Shown here one piece after another: positions 41,101 through 51,700 of a stretch of DNA of 64,000 nucleotides; the stretch's first letter is position 1, and every line of letters begins with the position of its first letter. A program made the translations under genes and the position numbers. Source of the DNA: Mesodorylaimus sp. YZB2_4 (lineage: Eukaryota; Nematoda; Enoplea; Dorylaimida; Dorylaimidae). The stretch spans positions 62,001 through 126,000 of the forward strand of contig JASANH010000183.1 in NCBI GenBank assembly GCA_030248295.1, in the 5' to 3' direction. Under the pieces are notes generated by a model that did not search any database, had not been told where the DNA came from, and saw nothing but the letters and a program-made list of their open reading frames with translations.

Positions 41101-44100
41101 CACAGTTTAGCGGCCCAACATCGCTGACGGGTCATCCAAGGTAGTGTAGCCCCCCCCCCCCCCCCAAAAAAAATTGCGGGACAATTTTGTAAAGGGAAGC
41201 CCATTCTCATTTTTGAGACCCCTGTCCCGCCCAGCAAGGGTGTGCAGAAGAAATGTTTTTGACTGCCTATAACCCCTCTAAAAAGTTTTGTGAAGGGGGA
41301 CCCCCTCGTCCCGGGCGGCAAGGGTGCGGGTATGCCGACCTTTACTATTTTTGACCCCCTGCTATTTTTGGCAGAAGAAATTTTTTTTACATGGCGAAGA
41401 CCCATCTGTCCCGCCCGGAAAGGTTGTGCAGGTACCTTTGCTATTTTTGACCCCCCCTCAAGAAAAATTTCATTTTCTAATTATAGTAAAATAGACCCAA
41501 TGTTTTGCCTTGGAAGGCCCAGACTAATTTTAAATTTTCGCGGGAAAAATTTAAGTTTGAAAAATTCAATTTTTACAAGCAACCAAAATGGGTCGCCATG
41601 TTGCCGACCCCCTGAAAGAAGATCAGACCCCCTCCTCGCAGACGAAGTCAGCGATGTTGAGGCCATGCTTTCCGGTGGAGGGGATTTGTGAATGGCCGCG
41701 TTGCATGGAGATCTGCTGAAATCTTCAGGGGCTCTTCTGAAATTCCAGCTGTGTAGTGGATTAAGCGGTCCGTTTGTACTGAGCGTATAAGCGGGATTCT
41801 AAACTGATCGTGAGTAATGGTTGGAAACAGATGGTTCTAATTTTGACGTACGAGGATAGGCCTACATTTGATTACCTGTTGAAACCCACCGACGGATGAG
41901 TAGTCGTTTCCAAAGTATTAATTTTTCCTTTTTCCAGCCGAAGATGCGGCTTTAGAAGCCGGTGGTGTGGACAAGGCGGTGACGAAGGCGGTCATGAACA
42001 AGTTGGAATATCATCCGGTACGCGCATTTCATTTGGCCTTGGATGATTGGCTGCCCGAAATACTGGCGACTAAGATTGCCTATGCTCGGAGTATGTCATC
42101 CACCAAACCACAAGCGGACTTGGTGGTCGGCATAAACACGTGCGCGAGGTGAGTGGAATAAAGACTTATTCGGGGCTGGGCTTGGGGCTTGCAATAAGTT
42201 TTGCCCTTGGTCTGTTAGCAATCGTTTTATGATAGGCGAGGTCGCGAGGGGAGCATCTGTGCAGGTTCCCCCTGAGATCGCCACTTCGAGCACAATCGCC
42301 AGCACCAGTGCCCCAGTTGTATGACGGAGAAGAAAGGACTGGTATTCGAGGACCAGTTTCCAGGCTGTGGGTGGTGGGAAGTGCCCGATGGGGGTCACGG
42401 TCGATGGTTTGGCGTGCGCCTGCTCCTTGCTTGGTAGCAAGCGACTGACAATGAGTAGTTCTCTCGATGGAAATGGTTTGTGGTAGCCATGAATGCTCGC
42501 CAACCTTGCACGAGAGGACGCGGGCTCTAGCTGAGATCTGAATCAGTGATCAGGGTGAAGAGGCGAAAGCAAAGTAGACAGTCTTGACCGTCGAGCTTCA
42601 CCTGCTGTTGTCTGAGAAGTTGCTCCAAGAGACGCGGACAGAGAGGGAAGCTGCCGTGCGGCCCTTAGGTTTGACCGCTGCCTACGGGGACAACGAGGCA
42701 ACACATTATAATGAGAGAACCCTAGCTCAGTAATGAATATCCTGCGACGAGCCAATATGCAAATCGAATGCAAGGTAATATCATGAATTTTCTTTCTTTA
42801 GTGTTACCTCGACCACGTCGAGCAATAATTCATTGACGACCACGCATTCTGGCGCAGTGTTCGCTACGACTAGTCCCGGTATGTTGCCCCTCTACACTCC
42901 GTCAGTGGTGGCTGAAACGATAAAGAATCCATTCATCCCACCGCCAATGATCGATCCGGTCTCCATAGTCGAGGATCCAGTCTTGACCCCGGCCATGCAA
43001 GCAATGAATAGTTTGACGGACGAGTATAGCGAACCGATGGAACTCGTGCCAGTCTCGACCACCGTGTCGGGATCTAATTCGATAAATTTAGCATCGACGA
43101 CGGAGAATTCACCAGAAAAACTAACGGGAGCTCTTGCGGGCCCGATTGGTGGGTTGATGGCGAGAGACGGCGGACTGGATGACGAATTGAAGACGGGCAA
43201 GGATCTGCTCATTAAGGCCACAGTGTTGGGAATGGGAGGCGAAGAATTGATGGAGACTAAAAGCTTTGATAATTTGGCATCGGCCTGCGATTCAGCGCAG
43301 TTCAAGGAACGAAGGGAGGAGAAGGCCAAGGAGGGAGGCGAAACGAGTGCGAAGACTGAACATGGGCAGCAGCTGACCTCGTCGGGTAGCGAAGCCATGA
43401 TCGTCGAACCGACTACGATGGGCGATGGGCAAGGAAAGGAGTCAGGGCCTACTCTGACCACGGACACGGCCAAAGAGGCTGAGTCGACCTTGGAAGAGTT
43501 GGCCATGCAAGTGGACGGCAATAAGGACGAGGGGTTGGAAGTGGACGCGGTAGAGGAGGATCGGTCGATAGATATAACCAGGGAGGACATACAGTTGTTG
43601 GCCGAACTATTCTATTTGCCCTTCGAGCATGGCCCGAGAGCGTATTGGATTATCGACGAGTACATGTGGCTGAAGGCCAACGGGGGTGTGATGAGGACGA
43701 GCAAAGAGACGGGGGCAACCGAGTTGGTAAGTGGCATGTGGGTGAGCGTGTCGACGTGCCTGGCCATGCGGAGATAGGCCTGCGCAGGATAGTCTTGGAA
43801 CAGCGGTTAGGGGCAGCTAGTTTTGTGGGCCTGCCGAACCACCCGGGATGGTAAGCAGGGTAGCTAGGAGAAGAGATGATCGAGCGGGTGCGTCCTCATG
43901 GTATCCGAAGGCACAGAAAAGAATGCATTCAAATGCGTTCGGTAGTTGCAATAACTGGAAGCGACCCTGCGCACGTTTTCTAGCAAACGATGATGATCCC
44001 GCGTTTGTTCTAGGCTCAAGAGTGGGTTCGTCGCGGGAGTGAATTTAATCAAGTATGTCGAAATGTGACTGATTTATGTCGGCGTATCGTCGAGTGCCCA

Positions 44101-47100
44101 AATCGGGGCGTAGTCTACGATTTCTACCCGTATATTTGGGATTTGCAAGGCATTTTAAATGCATTGAACGCTTTTGTGAAATGGATCGGTAAGTTGTTGA
44201 GCCATCGATATCGGGCTGGAATGGGAAATCGTGTATTCTGTTTACTCGATATGTAGTCCTCCCGTACAGTATGTCAGGCATCCTACGAATGGGCTTGTCT
44301 GTCCTATTCCTACTATCAGCGCGTGTAGCTCAGGAAGCGGGTATACCAGGGATTACCAACTGGTAATGAGTACATGCCTTCCGCTGCCACTAAAAGCGAG
44401 AATGGAGGTAGAGCTACCTGATCTTCGCTGCTGGCAATCCATTACATTTTGTTAAAACTCTAGTAAGTCGTTAAAAGAGACAGGTTTCCTCCTGAGGCAA
44501 AATAATTCAAGGCGGGCGGCCATTTTTCGCATTCAGATAGATCGACAGCGATATTCTTCTCCGCCATTGTCTGTTCCTCCGTGTCTTCAACGCGCTCTTT
44601 TGCATTCATTCTGGTGCCTATCCTTCCCCTACTGTCCTCAGAGCAGGGTAGCTAAATGATAGGCAGGCACCTACCAATCGGCTCTGTCTACCGGGTCTTT
44701 CTGTGGTGCCAGTGAGGGTCAGGGTAGCTCTGCGGATCTTCATCTCAAAAGCAGTTTTAGTGTTATAATTTCTCATTTGCTGATCTTCGCCATACGGTGA
44801 CACTACATGGTCTTTTGAAATGCTCAACTATTCAAAACCATTCATGAGTGTTCTAAGTATTCTAAAAGTTCTGTGGACTAAAGTAGGAGGGTGTTTTCAG
44901 TAAAACGTGTATAAGGGCTAATATTTGGCGAACGTCTGAAATTGAGCACCATAGAGGTTTACTTCTAAACATGGAAGGGGACGTAGTAATAACACCAGCT
45001 TGTGCACTTTTTGGAAGATATGGGAGATTTGTGACGGAAATGACATGGGTTTGGTTTGTTTGCAGGTCAAGGCCACTACACTGAACCGCAATGCAATGCA
45101 TTGATTGACGAAACGGGACATGCGAATGCGGTGAGAACGCCGAGTAAGTGATCTTCGAGTTGGTGTTATAAAAATAGAGTATTAAGGTTGCCAATTTAGA
45201 CTGAGATCACTGGGCAATGGGTCTGGGCTCTAATTAGAGACGTATGTATATCATAGAGTTTCAATAATTGTACCACTGTATTGTGTTTCAGGACCTGGTT
45301 TCAAACCGAATGTGGAATGCGAGCCGTGGATATTTCGTGGTGGATTGATGGGAGAATTGCAGGTAAGGGAATGAGATGGGCGGGGTCGGATGAGGGCGCG
45401 TTCTATAACCTGAGCTGGCACGGGACTTATTGTGCCGCGTCTGATGCCAGATAAGAATAGGGAGTCTTCACAAGCCAGGGCCAAAAGAAGGAATTTTTTG
45501 TGTGAATCCTTTAGGGAGTGCTATAAAGTTTGGTGCCACTCGAGCAGCGCTGCGTTCTAACGAAGTCGATCCTTCTTCACTGGCTTATCTCGATTGCGTT
45601 CAGACAAAGCCCGTTTCACAGTTTGCTTGTTCTCACTTCTGCTCTGTGTATTTCGGCAATTTTCTCTGTGGTCGCACTCTTATTCCATTCTATCGTGGGC
45701 AGTTGACCAGATTTTGGGATTTTGCTTTCGATGACGGGAGGAAGGAAGCTGTATTGGCTTGGTCGCCGTGCGTGGGATGTGGATTGGTACGGAAGAAGAT
45801 TCTCGGCCACTATGAGCTTGTAGCAGAGATGGTCGCGGTGGAAACGTTGTTGTCCAATCAATTGATATGTCGCACTGCCGAAGATGCCGTGGCCGTTCTT
45901 TGATCCAAATATTTATTTCCAAATTTTTTACTTAGATAGGGTTGCTGTTGCATGTTGTACATGCGTTGTGCGTTTGATTTATCGGCACAGATTTGTTTAT
46001 GTTGATCCATTTCTGCTTTGTGGTGAATAAGGACTTCAGTGATGAGATAAATGAGCGTGCAATAGCGGGCTGTCGAGTGCACTTTGTCTGCCGCTATGGA
46101 GATGAGTTGGTTGGACGGTTGGATATAAATGTGGCATTCAGAGTGTGCTTCATTGTTTGCAAGAAAGTGAGTGCAGGTCATAATGCCAGCACAACACGCA
46201 AGACAGGGAGAGAAGGTTACACACAGGGGATTGTGACTGTAATTGTGAATTTTATTTTCAGAGATTGCTACCATTGGAGAGCTCGCAAGATTTGTTCTTG
46301 TGTCGGCCTCCCCATCCGCCGTGTGGTCGTATTTTTCGAGCTCGACCCTATTGTTCACAAACTGATCGAGAACTGGTGTACGTTCTGTGCAAATCCTCCA
46401 TCATGGATGAAGCTGGTTTGGATTTTTGCGGCGGTGATCAATTTTTGCAGTATCCAGAGCTTATTGGCGACTGGTAAGCAAGTGGGCAGGGGGATGTTTG
46501 GAATGATTGAGAGAATAGCAGGGAGGAAATGGGTAGTTTTGGGGGAGAGTGGGAAAAGAAAGTGAATGTCGGGCTGTCGCTCGTGGACGAAAGGCATGTC
46601 GAGAAGAGTGGAGATAAAATGATGGGCAGTGAGTGCGAAGAAGCAGGCTTGGATTGGCAAGCTAGGGTGGAATGGTCACCTAGAAAAGCAGTGGTTTACT
46701 GTAGGTTAATTGTGAGTCGCAAAATGTAGACTGAAAGGAGAGTATTGGGGAGGGAAGGGTTGTGCGTGTTTTGAGAAAATTGAAGTCAACCTGTTGTGGG
46801 GCTTTAACTGGCTTAAATCCATGCTCCAGCTGGGCAGTTGAGGGGCCTCGTTCTCGATTTTGTGCGGGTAACCTGAGAGGCTGTAGAATAGAACTGGCCC
46901 ACGATGTTGGTTGTTTCACCCCGGCCCATAGTTGTGTTCATGGCGGTGACTGCCCATGCTGAAGCAGCTGATGTCTAATAGCCAACGAAATCATGGGAAT
47001 CGGTGATAACGATAAGGTAAATGGGCAATAGCAAATTATATGATTACGGGGGGTGGACAATGGTTCAGAGATGAAGAAGCGGCAAAGTGAGCTACCAGGC

Positions 47101-48418
47101 TTGAGTCAGTCGTGGACTACATAGATTGGCCAAGATTTCTGGGAGCTGGCTGGCATTTGAGTGACTGCAGTGATAAAGTGTGCTGGCAATTAAGACATTA
47201 GACAGAAATGCTATTTTGAGTGCGACAAATCCCAATGGTTTGTTATTTCAGGCTCGCTGGTCCGTATTTGGATTCATGCCCTGAGCATTGTTTCGTGGTT
47301 GAAGATGAACACGAGGACATTGTTGGATTCGCATTAGCAGCCAAGGATAGCTTAGATTTTTACGAGGCTGTTTATTCGGTTTATTTGATGAAATTAAGAG
47401 AAAAATATAAATTCGTCAATGAAGCTATTGGGAAGACCGATGTTGGCGGGTGCGTGATGGCCAGCGAATTGGATGGCAAGATCCCCAATGCAGCGGCCAC
47501 CTCGTCGGTGGAGAATATGGTTGTAGGAGAAGGCATATGGCCGGTGAAGGTGAGTGGTCTTTGACACGTGGCGGGGTCATCTTGATGAGACTCTTGAATA
47601 TGTATGGACGTAAGGGACCGGGGGCTGGTCGGCTAAGAAGTTCTTAAGGCCCCTGTCCATGTCTTACCCCTTACCCCTGAGGGCTCGCGAAAAAACTCCT
47701 CCCCCTGCATTATAATAAAAAAGCATTTTTAAGCGTAAGATGATGAATTTGGAAAAACGAATGAATTGTCTTACATATTTATAAAAGCATTAAGAAACAA
47801 AGTTTCTTCGCTAAAAGTCAAATCAAAAACCGCCGGGAAATTTGCGTCAATTTTTGTATATGTAACTGACCACTTACCCTCCCCTTTGCATCTGGTCCTT
47901 GTCCATACATGCTCCCGAGAAGTTGTTGGGGAAATAATGTTTCAGATTGCGCAGTGGTAGTCTAGCTTTTTATGAATTACGGTACCTAAATTAGTCCGAG
48001 CTTTTCGTGTTTTGAGCTTGTAGTTTGCAGAAAAAGATGCGGATTCGAATGACTTCTTGTTATGGTTAAAATAGCTGATGTGTGATGACTAAACTGGTTT
48101 CCATTTCAGGACATGCTGACCCACATTCATTTTGGCTCGACCACTCCGAAATTCACGACACCGCATTGCGTGTATTCGCGGTATCCGAGCGTGCTGATCA
48201 TGCGTATGCAGATGTCCGTGATGGACACGGCTGCACCCAAGCGACTGTTGGCTCCCATGTTAGCCGCACTCAAATCTGCCGGCTCGACGGGTGTGCATGG
48301 TCAGCTGCGACGATCTGAACGGAGTGTGCGCGATCTGTATTGTCGGATGGGATTTTATGAAATTAGTATGCTTGGAGAGGAGCAATCGGAAACTGAATAT
48401 TTGGGAAGGCTGCTGTAG
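38133..48418 (+). CDS. OGA: O-GlcNAcase (OGA), complete
   Basis: Fifteen exons: 38133-38193, 38470-38619, 38862-38992, 39045-39098, 39152-39269, 40185-40283, 40789-41064, 41938-42148, 42802-43726, 44014-44188, 45066-45143, 45292-45362, 46262-46473, 47252-47549, 48110-48418. They give 1055 residues, against about 916 in human. OGA removes O-GlcNAc from nuclear and cytosolic Ser/Thr. The GH84 domain shows [33 protein letters not shown], the catalytic Asp pair D128-D129 (LLFDDIEP), and N234/D239 in [10 protein letters not shown]. Exon 9 encodes a roughly 300-residue low-complexity acidic linker ending in the stalk motif [18 protein letters not shown]. The stalk and the degenerate acetyltransferase-like domain follow ([59 protein letters not shown]). 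The Kozak context AACAATGG supports the start. The extra length is mainly in the linker. Confidence 0.96.
40305..40365 (+). repeat. tRNA-like SINE fragment
   Basis: gaggcgagggttcgaatcccagtcctgg (box B and T-arm-like), then a T-rich tail, in OGA intron 6. A similar motif, gcgcgggttcgaatccctctc, occurs at about 49495-49525 in SAAL1 intron 1, and another at 14940-14980. No cloverleaf was found. Confidence 0.4.
41140..41660. repeat. Degenerate tandem repeat with C tract
   Basis: In OGA intron 7. A C run (about 41149-41165) is followed by three diverged units of the type cgtcccgcccggcaagggtgtgcag...tttttgacccc. The end matches the motif at 26360 (cgaagtcagcgatg). Confidence 0.55.
42149..42801. 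other. OGA intron 8
   Basis: A 653-bp intron with no coding or repeat assignment I can support. Confidence 0.45.
44189..45065. other. OGA intron 10
   Basis: An 877-bp intron with nothing recognisable. Confidence 0.45.
45363..46261. other. OGA intron 12 with open frames of unknown meaning
   Basis: A 133-codon frame (45502-45903, +) and overlapping frames near 45993-46260 are open, but no motif is recognisable. They lie inside a clean OGA intron. Probably chance. Confidence 0.4.
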
Positions 48419-48788
48419 GAGGAAGGCTATTACCGTTTTGTAGGTCGGATATAAAGTTTCAATTTTAATGGATTTTTGAGAAATTATGTCGGTCGTAAGC
48501 TTTTAGTTGTCACACAGAATGTAAGGAATGTTCAGCTTGGGTGATGAATTATCAGTTTAGTAAATTTATTTTTAGTGTTTTAGTATTTGTGACAGATGCA
48601 GTTTATAACTGATAAATATCGTGTGTTGACTTGTGGTGAATGGAAGAAAAAATTCTGGACCTTGAGACTGAAACCCAAGGTTGTGCCAAAGATAAGGTTG
48701 AGGGATGAGGTGAACCCAAATGGACAGTAGCCCAATTCTCACTTCAATCTGCTACTTTTCTTTACGTTGAGCTCGTAGTATCAATTTG
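48419..48788. other. Intergenic: OGA to SAAL1
   Basis: 370 bp holding the OGA 3' UTR and the SAAL1 promoter. No further gene is seen. Confidence 0.5.
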
Positions 48789-51700
48789 ATGGATCGCAAT
48801 CCGAGTCCACCCGCTGAGGACGAGAGGCCTGAAGATGGAGATGATCGCATTGGAGAAACATCGTATAGCCAGACTTTCGTGCTGAAAGTTTTGAAGGATT
48901 TGTTACAGGTAAGCAAGGGGGAAGAGGGGCAATGTGTATGGTGGGAGTGGTGAGAGCACTGACACAACCGAGGACATGACTGCCTGAAAAAGGGTTATGT
49001 TCGTGTGAGTAGAGCAATGTGCTGCAAGAGAGACCATACCTGAGACTGATGGTAGATAGCTGGGGCGCCTTCCCAAAATTCTCCTTCTATTCCCATGCTC
49101 GTGTATTCGCGTGCGATCGATCTGTCTTGGTGGTGTCCGCTAGTCGGCATAGTAAACCTTGTAACTACGTTGCTATTTTCCGGACCGCACTTTGAGTGAT
49201 TCGAACCTGTAGACACTCGTGTAGACCGCCCACCCATACAAGGAGTGGGAGTCACAAAACGCTGGGCTGGGACCAGCTGATGATTGGCAACATAGGCGCA
49301 TTAGCAACCTCTGTTTCTCCACGCGAGGCACTCGACTGCACCTTTATTGTACAAACTGACCAGCCCATCGCAGGGACTGTCCAGTGCTCGGCGTCATCTG
49401 ATGCCACGAACTCAGCCACCCCAGGCGTATGCATTATGACTACTGGATCTGAAGATGTGTGCCGCAGTGCCAGGAGTCTTGATGGTGCTGGGCAAGCGCG
49501 GGTTCGAATCCCTCTCGAGATTAGAGTTTTTGATTTTCTTGGCAATATTGATAACCCAGAACACATCACAAGATGAGGGTACTGCTCCATGTTTTAGGTC
49601 ACCGACGATGAAAGCGACCCCGCGCAAACAGAATTGGACGATGACATGGAGGCGCGGGCTTGCGCACTTTGGGACATGACTACCGAAAAGGTGAGGTTTC
49701 ATTGTGTGCTTTTGTCGCCAGACCACCGAACGATGGTGCTCTTGAGGCCGTGGTCAGGTTCCTGCTCGAATGCGATATTATAAAAATCATTGCGCACATT
49801 GTTGAGAAGTCGGAATCGGCCCGTTTAGTGGTAAGCATATTTGTGATGGGAAGGGACTGCATCTTCTCCGATTACGCACATTAACCCCACCAAGCCCCAA
49901 GGCCTTGTTCCACCAAAAGCTGCAAATTGACAAGTGACCAGTCTTGTCGTGACAAGTCTTTTCAGACCGAGTTCCACCAAAAAACGTAAAGTACTTGCCA
50001 CTGAATCACTTGTCAGAACAGTACTTGTCAAAAAAGCTGCAATCAGTGGTGTGCTAGGTAAATCGTTTTGCAAAGTTTGCTTTAAACATGAGCACTTCGA
50101 AAAAAACGGCTCTGGCTACGACAAATAAAAAAAAACCGATACAAATGCGATAACGAAGGTATTTTGCCCAATTTATGAAATCCAGCAACAACCGATTCCA
50201 CATTCTCGGGCCATTTCACTACAGTGTTGAAATAAAAATCGTCGACTGTACTCACGACTTTGTGTAGAGCACGAGATACTGTCGATTTTGCAGGGCCATG
50301 AGCATCGCCGACTGTAAGCATGAATCCTCCACCGGCGAGATATCGGAAAGCCGAAAGCAGCTGCTGAGTTGGCGACAAAGCCATATTCATATCTGTGTTG
50401 TGCTGAAGGCGTTGTCCGATGTCCATTAAAATCTGTTGCGCGGTGCCTCGACTAAGCCGAAAACGGGCAATGAAGTGGTCGATTTCAAAATGGATTCTTG
50501 GACGGTAAACTTTCCTTCTCCGAACAGGAATCATATTTTCCTCACCATCATCGCTTTCGCTACTACTACTCATAATAATTGCATACATTTTTTAAAGAAA
50601 ACCGATCATTGTCAAGCGATTTTACGACTATTCTACGCTCTGACAAGGCTGAGTTAGGGTTGTCAAAATTTTTTTATGTTCTGACAAGTAACCCGCTTTT
50701 ACTGACAAGTGGTGGAAGTGATCACTTGTAAACCGCTGAAAATGCACTTGTCCGACAAGTTGCAGTTGCTTGTCACGACCAATGACAAGCTTGTCGATTT
50801 AAAAGTTTTAGTGGAACTCATTTACTAGTCAGACCAGCACTTGTCAAGCTTGTCAATACCATGGTGGAACTGGCCTGGTGTCACCTGCTCACTTCCTGTG
50901 ATTGTGGCTACAGGCTAGGGTGCTGCTTTGCACCTAGTCGCACACTACCTGCCTACTGCAGTATAGTCTGAAGCCTCCCCTCGCCTATCGCAAGGGTCCT
51001 ATCTTTTAGGTTAAGAGGATATGGTTTTCGAGAAGTCCTACAGTGAGTGCGAGGTGTGGTGCGTCCAGAGCGGGTAGATATTGTATAGCAGGCAGGCTAT
51101 ACCGTGTGTAGCGAGTGGCTAAGCAGGTCGTGTTGGTTTGAGTGGGCACTGCTGAAATCGATTAATAGATCACTTGATTGCGGAAGATTGGAAGATCCAG
51201 GATTACATTTCGTGGGGTATAAAATATTAAAATACAGTGGCGGACAAAAAAATCACACACACAAGAAAATGCGGACTTCTCCGGCTTTATTGCAGCATAG
51301 TAATTTCAGTTTGCAACGAAAGACGATAAAAATGGCATAGTTGGAAAGAGCGATGTTTGTTTACTCGATGCTGAATTTCTGGGCAGGTTTCATCAATCAG
51401 ATGATCTTATTCGTTAACTATAAAGCAAGAAACCTTGAAAAACTGAAGGACAAAAATAATCACGCAAACCAGAAACTTATTTGTTTTATGATAGTCTCGG
51501 ACAGATCAGCTAGATTCTTATGGCTTTGGGAGGCGTATGAGCCATCAGGTCGTAGAGGGCCATCAGCCACGACAAATTCAGAGTTGTGTTTTGTTCCTAT
51601 ACGAAATGGCGGCGTCAAAACCTCATCTCACTGTCGGACAACGGTCATTGGTGGTCGATCTGAGAAATCGAGGCAAGTCGTATGGGCAAATCGCCAAGGA

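Noticed and set aside
45502-45903. 133-codon open frame in OGA intron 12
   Set aside because: No recognisable motif, no splice logic and overlapping open frames on the other strand; OGA exons flank it cleanly.
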